64,000 bases of DNA from Achatina immaculata (GCA_009760885.1 CM019717.1:51421366-51485365), one strand, 5' to 3'; shown: positions 19,854 to 33,320, numbered from the stretch's first letter. Translations and numbers: made by a program. The notes: a model not told the origin generated them from the letters alone.

Positions 19854-21736
19854 GTCCCTGTCGACAGACATGGGACATCATGTTCTTCCATAACCCTCGA
19901 TCACTTATGCATCTCACCAGCCGTGTTACTGAGCATTTCCTATGCCAGTTCTCCAAACCATCAAACATCTTTTCTCTGTCTACCTCTGTCTCTTCTACCT
20001 TCGATCTTCCCTGTTGCCATAAGATGCTCTAGCCCGCTTCTCCTCTAAATTTTTCTTGTTTCTTGTGCCTCTTTCAGAACATCCTCGGTCGATTTTCTCA
20101 CTGTCTATGGTACCTTCGGATTTCTTCTTAAGAACCACATTTCAGCTGATTCCAGCCATCTTCGTACCTCTTTACCGAGTGCAACTTTTATTAAAATATT
20201 CGTTAGTGTGGGCCCGACAGTTGTGAACCGTTATCTTTGATGGAGGCGTACGATCCATTCAAAGTAACTATTTACTGAGTAGTGAATATTTGTGGTTTCA
20301 CTAGTGTCTGATTGTACTGAGGTAGCGTTCTTGTTCGAGGTATGGCTAGGTTTAGAAGGGGTCGTGTTTTTGTATTGTCTATGAATTAAATTTGTGAAGT
20401 TTTCTGCATATATTGTGAAGTTTTCTGCATATATTGTGATATTTTGAAATAAGTTTTTTTTCTGCGATGATCTGTACCTGTGCTACTCCCCCCCCCCAAA
20501 TGTCATGTAAGTTTCAAGTTTTATATGTAGTTTATGTGCAGTAATGTAACTTCGTATGTTGACAAATGCTATGCATAATTTACAATCACCTGATATCATA
20601 TTATGCCTTTTGCTCATTGGATTATACGTACTGGTGCTTTATGTGCAACTGATTTGTGTGCGATTTTGTGTGTTGATTATTATACTTGCATAAACTGTTG
20701 TGTTTTCAGCTTTTGCTTGTTGCACAAAAAGTCTACATAACGTTTTCAATGTATTATTCAGAACAATTCATAGAAGTGCATTTTTAGTCCTTCTGGACAA
20801 ATACTTGAACGTTGAGTTGTTATGCCATATATTCTTTTGCTGGTAGAAGCCATGACATACTTGGGTCAGCGATTGATTATGTATTTCCATGTACTGTCAT
20901 TATTATTTTTTTTCTTTTTGGTCATTTAAGGTCAGTTGGTTTAATGCATTCATATTGTATCATTCATTATTTCTGAAGCATTGCTCACTCTCGATGTCAT
21001 ATCTTGTCCTGGGGCCACGCTCGGCTGTTCGGGATGGTGGATGGGTGGGGACACAGAGATCACCTGCGGGATGGGGAAAGTCTGATGGAAATGGACGAGT
21101 CCAGGACGTGACAAGTCTATGGGTCTCTACAACAATGGCTACCAGAATGAGGTAAACAAATCAGCCAGCAGACTATAGGTGGTGGGGAATGGACATCGTT
21201 GAAGCACCATCAGATCCCTCATACCAAAGTCGGAGTGTCTCTGTGAAACTGTCTCAAAAACGTCGGACGAGCCAGTGTTGCACTTGGGGCCTGATCTCAG
21301 ATTCTCACTGGAAAGGCCTCCTGGATATGAAAGAAAGACTTAGGACAAAAACCCCAATATGAAAATGCACTTAATACAATGTAAAACTGGAAACAACTGG
21401 AGACTGGAAAAACATTTCATGCACAAACAACTGATTTTTTTCCCTTCCTCTTTTGGATTCTTTTGTCTTCCGTTTTTTTCCTGGCATTTGTTATTTTTTA
21501 TTTTCTTTCTTTTTCCTTCTTTCTTTTTTTTTCTTAGTTTCTAGGCAATTGTGTCATATTTGTTGATTTTTTTTCCTGACGGATCTAATTATTTTGCAGT
21601 GTTATTGTCATTTCTTTTGACACTGTGTTCAGTGTACAGTCATGTCTCATTTTTTTTTTGTCAGATTCATGTTCATCGCCCATGTCTCAACGGCGCTAGC
21701 TTATACAGTATTAGAGTCTTCATTCATAGACTGAAG

Positions 21737-21768
<32 letters not shown>

Positions 21769-22670
21769 CATTAAAATTTCGTTTTTTTTAAACGGGGGGG
21801 GGGGGGGGAAGGCAAAACAGTGATGCGCAGTTTAATATCTTTCTTTCTTTGCGCGACTTTTGTTTTCAAAAACGAAACTATGCATTAGTGTAAGCACTGG
21901 GTCATACAAAGGGACAGAAAAAGAAATAAGGACGCTTCAACATCAGGGTCCATAATACTCGTCAATTCTGATATTTTGGGAGTAATGATTCTTGTTATTG
22001 TAAGAATCTATAAGCAGATCTCGTAGTTTTAATAGGCGCGATTACGGATTAAACATTAGTTTGTTTTGTTTTTCATTGAATTTTTTTTAGCATAAAGAAA
22101 GAAACAGACCAGTTTAAAACGTTACTGTTCAATATAGCTTGGTCTTTACTTTAGTAGTCTATGACAGTAGTGCTAAAATTTCATATAACCCAGTTGTTTT
22201 CTTAACATCCAACATTTTCAAAAAGCGCCAGAATTTATCAAATAAATTTTATTTCTATCATAAAATTGGTGTGCTAAATTCTGCTACCTAGTTTTGAAGT
22301 AATTTTTCACTTCCGGTAATCATTATTATTTCCAAATTACATTTAAGACCCAGATTATAATTATTAATTTTTTTTTGTTAATTTCACTTGGCGACTGCTA
22401 GAGGGAGCTGTTGTTTGCAATTTTAAGCCCAGAGCAACCTTCGCTGCAAACTCTTTCAATTTGTTTATCAAAAAACTTCAATTCTTTGACCTCTATATCA
22501 TGACAACAGGAATGTAAAGTACACGTTCTTGTCGCTTTTAAATGCTGCTATTACTTCCAGTCATTATTATCATCTTTATAGCTTAATATGGGCTCTTTGG
22601 AAGATAGAACTCACTTGCACTCTTCTCGTTGTTTGTTTTTTTTTTTGCCTGTTTTTTCTTTTTTTTTTTT
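19853..22670. other. Unassigned AT-rich region with small repeats
   Basis: Contents: a 23-bp tandem duplication near 20396-20440 (GTTTTCTGCATATATTGTGA), (AT)n at about 21740-21768 and a G run at about 21795-21808. The GC-richer segment at 21000-21340 has no recognised identity. No gene is supported. Confidence 0.4.
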
Positions 22671-22673
22671 TCC

Positions 22674-23300
22674 TGATGACAACTGGCAAAACAAATAAGG
22701 CAGTTGAAATATTTATCAATGAGGAAAAATTAGAAGAGGTGGAGAGTTTTGAATATCTTGGATCATTACTAAATAATAATGGAGATACTATGAGAGAAAT
22801 TAAAAGGAGAACAGCTATCGCTCCTCAAAAAGTAAAACAACTAAAGAAGCTGTGGAGAGAAACAGACAGAACTACAAAAATAAGATCTTTCCCATCGCAA
22901 AATATAATCGTGAGACCTGGACATTTAACAAAAAAGCTGAGAAACACATACATGCCTTTGTTCTTCAAATATCATGGACACAAAAAAGAACAAATATATC
23001 CATACTACAAGAACTTAATATTGAAGAAGAGTGGCTAGTAAAGATGATTTTAACAGAGAAAACTTAAATATTTTGGACACATTAAACGTTATAATAATTT
23101 AGAGAAGACCGTCTTGAAAGGGTACATAATGGGAAAAAGGAAGAGAGGAAGACCAAAGCGAAGATGTCTACAAGACATCTTGATAATCTGCATATGGATG
23201 CATCAGCAGCAGGGCATCTTGCTTACAACCGAGAGACCTACAGGAGAGCTGTTAGGGAGGCAAAGTTCCGCAAGAGACATGCAAATTACTGACTGACTGT
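22674..23300 (+). mobile_element. LINE family A, 3' end, copy 2
   Basis: Starts with TTGKTNKAVEIFINEEKLEE, then ESFEYLGSLLNNNGDT, EIKRRTAIAPQKVKQLKKLW. After a frame change comes HIKR-type text, GKRKRGRPKRR and a KFRKRHAN end with a (CTGA)n tail. It aligns with 48250-48900 and is interrupted by an internal deletion and several frameshifts near 22885-23060. A poly-T run precedes its 5' end. Confidence 0.82.
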
Positions 23301-25480
23301 CTGTTCCACGTGACATCTTTTCTGCAGAAACATTTTTGCCTTTGGTATAAGGAAGATCAGTCATAAACTGCGCAAAGATCCGTAAAGAGATACTTCTCCA
23401 GAGGCTGAGTTAATCCGCCATGTGCTACTGCATAGACTTACTTCTATCAACAGCCACAGCTGAAATCTTATTATATTTTTCTGTCGGTTCTCCTATTTTT
23501 TTATTTAAATTCCATCCCCCTTAGAATTTATGTCGCTCTGGCAGACCATGGACCATCATAGAGATAACAATAATTAAACATTTCGTCTTCGAAGATGGTA
23601 CAAATTTAGCTAAATCAACTATTGTCTAATTCTCCATGAAAGATTTCGTAGCAAGATCTGTTTAGAGCAAAAATGAAAGACTGATGTTTAATAAAACTGA
23701 AATAAAAGCATGTAATGATTGTTTTTCTGGGCCTTTCGATTAAAACAAAGAGCCTCCTTAAAGTAAAAGAGCGATAGTCTATGAAAATTTTGCATAAAAT
23801 CTGTTAAAAATATGTTTTGCTTTTTGTGCTGTGTCCAGTGCATAGTAAAATACAATAGACTCGTCACTAAGAAACTGAACACATGGCCGCATGGTGAAGT
23901 TTTCACTGTTCTGTGAACATTTTCATTTAAGTTAATCCGAAAATAAACTGTATCTCTGCCATTTCAGGGATATAAACTGAATATACATTTCATATTGTTT
24001 GACCCTGGGTTTCTTTCTAATGCTATAAACATAACTTTAATAAATCACCAGGCATATATTCCCACTCTTGTACATTTCGCTTCAGAAATATTGTTACAAT
24101 TTTTTTACACCAAAATCGTCTATAGTTTTTAGACTTCTCTAAAGAAATATATACTTCTATAATCCCACTGTTTTCCCTCTCTTCATGTCTGTAACAGCTT
24201 CTGGGACTTCCTCTTCAGTTGCTGACACCCCATCAAATTTTGCTTGACAAACGAAACAGAATGAAAACAAAATGTATTATTAAGTTCAAATTCAAACTGC
24301 CTTTCGTCAAACTGTGGAAAAGAACAAATGGAAAACTGGTAAAGATCTGTATAACTGAACGAAAAGAAAGAAGTGGTTGTTAAATTTATCACGAAAACTT
24401 AACAAAAGGCGTGAAAGCGAAAATGGTTTGACTCGTGTCCGTGATTTTGTTTCGTTCACGCTTCCAAAGTAGGGGAAATAATTTCCTATTTCCATTTGAA
24501 GTCACATAACAAATGATAGTATTTTTCATGCATGTGCTGTAGGAAAGGTGGTCTTTCAAAATATCTGAAAATTCTATCACTTGGATAGAGCATGCCCAGT
24601 CTATGTCCGATTCTTCCGATTTTTTTTTCCGGCGATCAATATTACACAGACTAGACAACACTGAAGCGATTCACTTATGCTCAGATTCTTTTGGGCTGGC
24701 GGAAATTGGATTTCTCAAAGTTTGTTTTCACTGCAGTTCAACGATTGCTTGCTTTTAATATTATGTTTTGTTCATGAAGCTGGCACTAAAAAATGTTGCA
24801 CCATCTTGTGAAATCAAGAAAAACTGCAAGCTCCTTCCGTCTAGTTAACTCTCTTGTATTTGCTGGTAGCTGTCAATGTTAATACTTTTGGACGTCTGGA
24901 GAAAGCAGTTTCTCGTAGTAAATCTTGTGGCTATGGATTACGAAAACTACTCCGAAATATAATTAAAATTCATTTCAAGACAAATGAACCATTCTGAGCA
25001 CCATTTTTTTTTCCGTCCAAGGATGACAACTCTTACTTGTCGAAAATCAGAACATAATTTGAACGTGACAGATCCTAAATATCACAATGTCTTATTTCAA
25101 CAGTGAAGTTTATTCACAATTTTAAACCTTGATTTTGCATAAGATTTCTGTGTCAGTCGCTATTTAAATCCCTCACCCTCTCGCTTTGAGTGGTCAGATG
25201 GTATTTTCTTCCATGCTTGTCTTTTCTATAATTGTTCTATATACATTCTGTGTACAGCATATTATGCAGCTCTCTTTTCTCAGCTTCTTGATCTATACTA
25301 GTCTTTATAACCATGGGGAAATCCTAGAAGCAATTTTCAGTTCTAAGGAAACCTCTATACAGAAATTATTACATAAAGCCCGATACTTTCGCCTGATCAT
25401 TTATAATAATCCCATGACTGGACTGCTTTTTATGACAAAATTTAAATTTTATTAGCAGCACAGAACTATGTATTGCTTCA
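23301..25480. other. Unassigned AT-rich region
   Basis: No recognisable coding sequence, repeat array or transposon. Open frames are short and mutually overlapping on both strands. Confidence 0.4.
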
Positions 25481-25481
25481 G

Positions 25482-25513
25482 TATATATATACATATATAT
25501 ATGTGTGTATATA

Positions 25514-25560
<47 letters not shown>
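25482..25560. repeat. (TA)n/(TG)n microsatellite
   Basis: Compound TATATA/TGTGTA tract. Confidence 0.95.
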
Positions 25561-25562
<2 letters not shown>

Positions 25563-25779
25563 TGGAAAAAGCCAAGCTATACTGCTGGTCCCCGGGTGCT
25601 GATTCATTACAGTCGAGCCATTCCCATAAGTGTTCTGCCTAAGACATCAGGATGTTCTTTAGTGTTTTTGCTGATAATGATTCCAATAATGTGTTGGTTA
25701 TGGATTGCTCGCGTTCTGGCGCACAACAGGGATTTACTTCCACTTCCTCTAATCACATGTGAGGCGTGCGTGACATGAA

Positions 25780-25846
<67 letters not shown>
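25780..25846. repeat. (TC)n(TA)n compound microsatellite
   Basis: About 10 TC then about 22 TA units, ending some 25 bp before the LINE E fragment. Confidence 0.95.
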
Positions 25847-25847
<1 letters not shown>

Positions 25848-25870
25848 CTGCTCCAAGGTATTTGCATTTC

Positions 25871-26280
25871 TGATTTTCTTCTACCTTGGAACAGTAATAA
25901 CTTCAGATGGGAAATGCAAAACAGAAATTAGGCACAGAATAGGCCAAGCAAAGACTGCATTTCAGAGAATGAGAAACATATTATCCAAACATCCTTATCA
26001 ATGAATGTTAGAAAACAAGTCCTAATATGCTATATTGAGGCTATCTTGTTATATGGAAGTGAATCATGGGCAATAGGCAAGTCTGCACAGAAATCATTGG
26101 AAGTAACAGAAATGTGGTTTATTAGAAGAATGTTGCGAATCCCCTGGACAGCAAAAATAACTAATGAAGAATGTATGCTGGAGAGACCCAAAAAATCTTG
26201 TCAAAAAGATAAGAGATAGACAATGTACTTTCATAGGACATGCAATGAGAAGAGGGGGCAGTGAAAATATTATATAAGGG
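25871..26280 (+). mobile_element. LINE family E, C-terminal fragment
   Basis: Starts abruptly in FYLGTVITSDGKCKTEIRHR, then IGQAKTAFQRMRNILS, KQVLICYIEAILLYGSESWA, WFIRRMLRIPWTAKITNEE and, after frame changes, RQCTFIGHAMRRGG. This is the standard post-active-site order of an APE-type LINE protein (YLG, AR.AF..., Y.CE.W, RR.L.IPW..., F.GH..R). The 5' truncation follows a (TA)n tract. The 3' end is indistinct. Confidence 0.78.
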
Positions 26281-26285
26281 TCTTT

Positions 26286-28100
26286 AAGTTGTTGTGTTGA
26301 TATCACGAAGTGAACGAAAGTATGAAACATAACAAAGGTACATCAAAGATGCATGAACAGTAAATTAAATCATATATAAATATTTAATTAATGATGAACA
26401 ATAATTCCATTATGAAAATTTCATGGAGTCTGTAAGAAAAATTCCACCATGAAAAATTATAGGTCTACCACGGAAAAATTACAATTCTACAATGGAAATT
26501 ATATTAGAAATACGCAATGGAAATCTTTACATCTGTGGGACATATTAAGTAAAGTACTGGGAACTCCATGAAGGGACGACGCAATAAACTTCACTTTTAA
26601 GATCCGTTGTTCATTTTTCTCATTTATATAATAACGACTGCCTCCTCTATATATAAAATTCTTGTACATGGATTATTTCATTCATTAACACAGCTGCTCT
26701 CCTATTTCCAAATGTCATGAAATTTTCTTTTTTCAGTTAAATAAAGCAGCAGCAAGATCGTGCTGATTTATGCGTCGCCTGATTTCTCTGAAGGGATTCT
26801 GTGTGACAGACAGTATGTAATTGCAACATAACACCTGCCGGGAAACATACGAGTAGGTCTAAATTTAACGTTACCCGTAACTTGAAAAGCGGAAAATGTA
26901 AAAGTCTAGAATCAAGACACAGGAAAAGTGTTCTCTGTTTGCCTGATATTCCATATTTAGTATCGGGAATCGCCCGCAGCGCGTATTATCTCTAATGAAC
27001 AGTATGAAAAAAGAAAAAAAGATTCTGCCAAGGAACAGACCACTGTAGTTTCGTTTAAGAGCGAAAATAGTTCTCCGCCAATCGAAAGGAAAACGAAAAG
27101 GAACTATTTTGTTAAGTGTAGGGGGGTGAATCGGATGATAAAAAAAAAAAAAACGTATAAAATAATGAAGAGCGTCCGTGTCTCTTCTCAGGATAAAAAC
27201 TAATGGTTAGTTACTGGCAGAGATATTTTTAAACACTAGTCGCTTCCGTTGAATGTTTTAACCTGAACTATTTAATAACTTCTGTGGCTTTCATTGATCA
27301 AATTGTGGGCTGTTTAATCCTGCTGTTTCTGTGCATTCAGGATGGGCTGAAAAAAATTATCTAAAAAAAAAAACCATAAAAACAAACAAAAAACAAAACA
27401 ATACCAGGAAAAATAAAACGCTTATAAAATATGTATGACTTCTGAAGGGGAAAAATAGAAGTATCATCGAAGTTTATACCAGAGGCTAAATATCAATGTC
27501 TGAAAAAGAGCTCTCTCTCTCTCTCTCTTACTTTCTCTCCCTCTCATTCACTCTCTCCCTTTCTCTCACTTTCCTCCTTTCTCTCCCCTTCCTTTCTCCC
27601 CCCCCCCGCTTTAAAAATCTTAAAAAGACTCTCCCCTCCCTCTCCCCCCCTTTCTCTCCCCGCCCCCCTTATCTACCTCAGTAACTCTGTTAATTAAGTT
27701 GTGTGTAACTACTTGATTATAATGAGTGTCGAATCTAAACACATTTACATATCATGCGCTTGGTTTCTTTCTACAACAGAACATGCTGATAAGAGGTTTA
27801 TGTACATATTTTGTCATTTTATCAATGTTTATTACATATCTGATGTACTAAGTGAACACCTTTGACAGAGTTAATGCTGAGGGAGATAAATGACAGAATG
27901 TCAAACATCCCCCACGTGCCCGATTCTTTACCCGTCGAAGATGAAGGTTCATTCGTTCTCGATCTCCTTCCTTCTCTATCGTTACTTGCGTAGTGTATCT
28001 GTACTGACGCAAAAATATCTAGGATAGAGTTGTATGATAATAAAGCGGAATAATAAAAGAAAGAATATCGTATCAAATTTTCACCCTATTAAAATAAAGT
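26286..28100. other. Unassigned region with CT-rich tract
   Basis: A pyrimidine-rich low-complexity stretch at about 27510-27670 gives a Ser/Leu/Pro frame of no coding value. Loosely repeated ATGGAAAATTAC-like words occur at 26400-26530. No gene recognised. Confidence 0.4.
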
Positions 28101-28107
28101 TCCTTTG

Positions 28108-28110
<3 letters not shown>

Positions 28111-28148
<38 letters not shown>
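28111..28148. repeat. (TC)n microsatellite
   Basis: About 19 TC units. Confidence 0.96.
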
Positions 28149-28151
<3 letters not shown>

Positions 28152-28700
28152 GTTCTACTCACTGATTTTCTTCATTTATTCCTTCAAATCATCTTAAGAA
28201 ACACTCAAGATGGAACACGCAGCAGGGAATTTTGTGCTGGCCGAGCCCAAAAACTGAAAAGATATTTCAGTGGATTGTCAGACGTCTGTCAAAACACGAT
28301 CCTGGCGAACATCAAGGTTCCCATCCAACGAGATGAGCTCAGAAACGACCTGGAGTTTAATTTATGAATTTCCTACCAACGCATTTGTTGGCAAAGGTAA
28401 TAACAATTCACACTGCTTCAGTAACCACAGACTGATAATAGAGAAATGAAAGATGATTTTTTTAAAAAAACAGCTAAAAAAAGTGAGAGCTAAAAGGCCA
28501 TGAATTGTTAAAGCAGATGTAACTGAGCTAAGAGGGAGGGAAAGAAAGAAAGAAAGAAAGAAAGAGAGGAGGAAGAAAAAGAAGAGAAGAAAAGAGAAGA
28601 GGTAAATTCGGTGTTTAAGTTAATGATTTATCTGGTTTACAGACATTGTTTCAAGAGCTAATGGTAAATAATATAAAAAAGCATCAATGCCTCTGTATCA
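28149..28700. other. Unassigned stretch with (AAAG)n
   Basis: (GAAA)n purine tract near 28540-28605. Nothing else recognised. Confidence 0.4.
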
Positions 28701-28701
28701 A

Positions 28702-28872
28702 ATTCTCAGAAAGAGAGTAAGAATTGATGACAATGTCTGAATCCAAGTCTGAGAAAGAGAGTAAGAATTGATGACAATGTCTGAATCCAAGTCTGAGAAA
28801 GAGAGTAAGAATTGATGACAATGTCTGAATCCAAGTCTGAGAAAGAGAGTAAGAATTAATTGATGATAATGT
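28702..28872. repeat. 44-bp minisatellite, about 4 copies
   Basis: The unit begins CTGAGAAAGAGAGTAAGAAT and ends TCTGAATCCAAGT. The last copy carries a small insertion. A C run of about 15 follows at 28898-28912. Confidence 0.9.
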
Positions 28873-28924
28873 CCTGTAACTGAAAAAAGCCCTTCTTCCC
28901 CCCCCCCCCCCCCGCCTTTTTCCC

Positions 28925-30340
28925 CTTCCAAAAAAAAAACAAAAATCGCAGAACTAGATGCAGAAGGCAGACGTCAACAGTTGTTTACGAGTATTGTATA
29001 TTTCTTAGTTTATGTTTACTATCGCAACCTATGTTCATTATTACCATTGTTCTTTTTCGTATTTCTGTCAGTTCCTTCCCTTTACCGACGCGTTTGCTGC
29101 CCATCCCTCCTCTTGTACATGTGGACAATAATGTTTCCTTCTAACTGCGATATTTATCTTCAGTCTGTCGTTTGTAGTGTTCAGAATTGTTCCATGCTCT
29201 GTTCTTTAGTCAGTTCTTATTCTTTTCATTATCGTCTTGTTTATTATTTATCCTTCCTTTCCATTGGCCGTGTTGATTCATTCTTTTTTTTTTTTCTAAA
29301 CATTACTCTTTCTAACAGGGAACAGTTCGAGCCTCTCAGTTTGAATATTGAAGTACACAGTCGTAAAGCTCCACTGACTGTTCTGTTTTTCTGGACGCGG
29401 TCTGCTTCCATCAAGGTTACTGAGGAGTGTACGAGCAGCTCTTAAGACTCAAACCCCTCGTGGCATGCAACCTAACTCCTCACCCACGCCTAGAACGGCT
29501 ATGCCCACTGGTCGGTCAGTAATTTTAATCACACCCTGCTAGCCCATCCTCCGCATTTCTATGAATGTCGCAATCGTTTCTCTCTTCTCTAGTTCCGCGA
29601 AGACATTTTCGGTGGACATTTACTTTATTTTTGTCCTCGTGATAATCGCATTAAAAAGCCGGTTATAAAAGTGTTTTCCTCTGGATTTTTGCTCTTTGCA
29701 CTCTGGTAACTTGGTTTTTAAGAATTTTACTGAGACTGAGTGAGTTGTGGACGTGAGTTCAATAAATACCCGCGCAAACAAAATCCCGGGACAAATGTTA
29801 CCCGGACAAAACTAGTAAACCGCGCCCGAATATCCGTGGACATCGCGCATTTCCTCCACAAAAGATCGCACCCGGACAGGCATATATCGCACAGTGTCTT
29901 TCTGTAATAGCCGAGTGTCTGTCACGTTTTCTCCAACGTTTTGATTGGTCTGTTGAGAGAGGGGAGATCAGTCTGAAGGTACCAGTTCACAGAATGAGAA
30001 GCAGCGGCAAACAAGGGTAAGCATTTGTTCACAGAAAATGAACTTATTGCTTCTAGCAGTGTTTTTTTTTTTTTTTGTTGTTTCAAAATTAATGTCCTAT
30101 AAAAAGAGGCAACTTGTTTGTAGCAGTTGTTTTCAACCTCGGCTTCTTACAGAAGGCAGCGATATTTTCTCATTAATTCAATATCTTTTCTACATTTTAT
30201 TTACTTCAAGCCGTAGTACAGATCTAATGAACTGGATATTTCTGCAATAATTCGTTCACGAAATTTAAGCGTTCATTGTTTGTTTCTCTAAAACACTCCA
30301 CAGATTCCTGTATGCCCAGTTCCACAACAACTTGAAGGTG
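28925..30340. other. Unassigned region, no gene seen
   Basis: A 154-residue frame at 28981-29445 is Phe/Ser/Leu-rich with no domain. A locally GC-rich patch at 29765-29890 repeats words such as CCCGGGACAAA and CCCGGACAAA and may be a decayed repeat. Confidence 0.4.
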
Positions 30341-30344
30341 TTTC

Positions 30345-30428
30345 ACAATGTTTATATGCCACCTTATGTGTTTATATCACTCTGTGTGTTTATATCATTC
30401 TATGTGTTTATGTCACTTTATGTTTCCA
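30345..30428. repeat. About 20-bp imperfect tandem repeat
   Basis: Four degenerate copies of TGTGTTTATATCACTCTG-like sequence. Confidence 0.7.
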
Positions 30429-30970
30429 TGCGTGCCCTGAGTTATTATAATCTCTTAGTGCTGTTAGTGTTGAGTGTCGAAAGGCATACTTAAATATGCC
30501 ACAGACAGCATCACTTTATTTCTACGATATAACCCACGCTTCTCTTTCGACAATGGTACCTCGTTATGGCATTTAGCAACATAATTCTTCTAGTTCTTCT
30601 AGTGTAGTATGATGTATGTGTTCTAAAATTGTGTAAACAATCATATACAGTCGTTGCAGTGTAAAATTAACTTAAAGGCAGCATAACTGATAGATAAACT
30701 TCTCTTACAGCTAAAAGTAACAGTGTCTTGCCCTGACCTCTGAGACCTATTTGGGTATGCTGTAAAAAAAATAATAAACCAAACCAGTGTTACATTTAAT
30801 CCAGTTAGGCAGTCGCCTAGGACACATACCTCAGACGAACGTAACATCCATCTTTGAAGGGCCCTGTTTTATATAGAACAGTTAACTATGCCTAGAACCA
30901 AACACTGCCTGGCGCTGAAGTGACTAAAAGGGGAGCTTGCCTCTGTCATTTAAAGTTGTTATATATTCTT

Positions 30971-31317
30971 GTTAAAACTATTTAAAATAGAAGCAAGAAC
31001 AGCTTTATTAGTTAACGAGCAACACAGTTATAACGTTTCGATTTACATCTTAATCATACCAACAAAACAAACAAACAAAAAACAGGACAAAGAAACAAGG
31101 AAAGAAGATTTTTTTAAAAAATCATATGAATGCTATGCAACAAATAGGAATGGGAAAAAAAGTGAAAAAAATGGAGCACTTAACTGTGACTTGTAAGAAG
31201 CTGAGCCTTGTGCGTTTTTGTAAGAGTAAGGTGTAAACCGAAACGCCACAACTGAGCGTTCGTTAATTTTTGTTTTTTAAAATAGAATTCTTACTTTTGT
31301 TTCAAATAGTTTTAAAC
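30971..31317. mobile_element. Short element with about 85-bp inverted terminal repeats, Penelope-like ends
   Basis: The left end (GTTAAAACTATTT, then AACGTTTCGATTTACATCTT at about 31032-31051) is the imperfect reverse complement of the right end (AAGGTGTAAACCGAAACG at about 31229-31246, then AAATAGTTTTAAAC). The inner AAACGTT/CCGAAACG word, the following TAATCA, and AGCTTTATTAGTTAACGAG echo the 3' terminus of the Penelope-like copies (AGCTTTATTACTTAACGAC, CCGAAACGTC). It may be a non-autonomous or truncated inverted pair of that kind. No coding. Confidence 0.55.
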
Positions 31318-31324
31318 ATTCTTT

Positions 31325-32795
31325 TATTACTGCAGTGGCTTCATATATAGTTATATATTTAGTTCTGTGTATACTTACACCCAAATTATTCTTGTGTGGC
31401 TATCTTCTTGGAGCGTTTAACATAGAATGAGAAGAATTTTAAAGATGAATTATTTAAGTAAGTAAGCAAGTAAGTATGTAATTATTATGTTATATGTATG
31501 TATGTATGTATGTATTATTTTGATATGTACGTACGTACATACTTATGTATGTATGTGTGTATATATGTATATATATGTACGTAAGTATGTATGTATGTAT
31601 GTATATATGTATATATGTATGTATGTATGTACAGTACGGGATGCAGTAATTCATAACAATTTTTAAATTCAATTCCTAATGCGATAATACTGTAAAATAC
31701 TGAAAATACAAAAAACAATTAACTAAATAAATAAATGGCTACACAGATATTCAAAATTATTTCTTAAAATCTTATTAGAAGTTCCTCGAGGACAATCTAT
31801 GTTTATTGCACAGTTCATATGAACACACAAACTGAAGAAGAATCCAAAATGTAGCACATAACAATATGTCAAATGTAGGACCTTTAGAATATAAATCTTA
31901 CATACGAGCACACAAACTCCAAGTTTCGGGTATTGTATTTTGTCTCTCCGGTCATCCAGGATGGAAAATAAGCACCATATCCACATTGCAGATGGACCAT
32001 CATGAACAAGCACGTATTGCTCTGTCCCTTGTAGCGCTCTATTCGCACTGTGTTAAGTTCTACACAAAGATAAAGAACTTCAAGGTTACTGCTTTACATC
32101 ACTGTTAGGGTTGTTTTGTTGTTGTTATTATTATTATTATTATTTCTATTATTTATTTATTTATGTAAAGAAAAGGGCTGAGAATATATATGATACATAG
32201 CCTGCCTTTCCCATATGTTATGTTGTTTTTTTTTCACTATATTTTTACCATGGCCATCGTCTACATTGACACTAATGGAATTATAACAATATTATTGTTA
32301 CTAAATGAAATAACTATTATTACTAATAGCATGCCTGTTCACATGGATATTAATTTCGCTATTAAAAGTTCTGCTAGTGGCTCCACTGGTGATACTGTTA
32401 TTAATAATAATAATATTATTATTCATGATTATACACAATTGCAGCTATTTCCGCAATCACTACTAATGTTTCTGCCGCTTCGATGTCACTTAATTCGGAT
32501 AAAATATTCATGCTCAAGCATGGCCTACTGATGATCACAGCTAGTGCACTTATCACTTCATAAATTGCTGTTGTTGCTACTACTGTTTTATCACTTCGTA
32601 AATTGCTGCTCCTGCTACTACTGCTACTACTACCATTGCAAATTGCTTTTTTATCGTTTGTTGTAAAACGGCAATAGCTGCGACTGGGGTATTAGTAATG
32701 TCTGCTTTTATTACGTCGTCCATGCAATACGCGAGTAGATTTGGACCGATTTATATTCTTCCATCGCTTCACTCCACATTACTAAACAGGTCAAA
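31325..32795. other. Unassigned region with GTAT and ATT microsatellites
   Basis: (GTAT)n/(GTAC)n at about 31490-31635, (ATT)n at about 32125-32165 and 32395-32425. No gene recognised. Confidence 0.5.
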
Positions 32796-32797
32796 AG

Positions 32798-33072
32798 ATG
32801 AAGATAGAAATGCCTGGGCCACCAGCTACGAATGGAAAGAACAAGACATCCCTATACCGTCTTGATTTGGACACCTCAAGGGAAAAGAAAGAGGGGCAAG
32901 CCACTGGGGGGGGGGGGAGGGGCAGGAGACGCACGATACAGGAAGAACTGAAGGAAGCAGGAAAGACATGGTTTGAGGTACCCCGACTTTGCTCAAGACA
33001 GGATTGACTGAAGAACCTTTTTTTGATGCCTTAAAGGCATTGGGAGTACAGAGGACTGAATGAATGAATAAA
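32798..33072 (+). mobile_element. LINE family G, 3' end
   Basis: Translation in shifting frames gives a WTPQGKRKRGKP-type basic motif (interrupted by a G run at 32907-32918) and RKNRRKQERHG/ELKEAGKTWFEVPRL. A FDALKALG-like end follows, then a (TGAA)n tail near 33054-33070. This is the GRP.TTWRR.ELKE.GKTW.E...LA.DR signature common at LINE C-termini. A SINE follows within a few bases. Confidence 0.7.
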
Positions 33073-33076
33073 AACG

Positions 33077-33320
33077 AAGCACTCCTGGTCTCTCATGGCG
33101 AAGGTCGGGGGTTCGAATCCGGTCGGAGGCACCCCAGTCACTCAGCTGTAGAAATGGGTACCCGACTTCTTCGGAGTTTGGGAAGGAAAGGCGGCCAGGC
33201 GTGATACTGACCATATCACCCTCTAGTGTGCTGACAGGTCAAGGAAAATATGGGCACTAACACCATATCCCTATGTGCCTCTAAAGCATGACAGGATTAC
33301 CTTTACCTTTACCTTTTTAC
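33077..33320 (+). mobile_element. tRNA-derived SINE family 1, 5'-truncated
   Basis: Aligns from CTGGTCTCTCATGGCG to the (TTTACC)n tail with the full copy at 46529-46784. The B-box GGTTCGAATCC (about 33111-33121), AGCTGTAGAAATGGGTACCC and GGCGGCCAGGCGTGATACTG are present. The A-box half is missing. Confidence 0.85.

Noticed and set aside
28981..29445. 154-codon frame as a membrane protein gene
   Set aside because: Phe/Leu/Ser composition follows T-rich DNA. No conserved motif, and a T-run inside.
29765..29890. GC-rich patch as a promoter or CpG-island exon
   Set aside because: Only short CCCGGACAAA-type word repeats. No frame, splice signal or core promoter can be supported.
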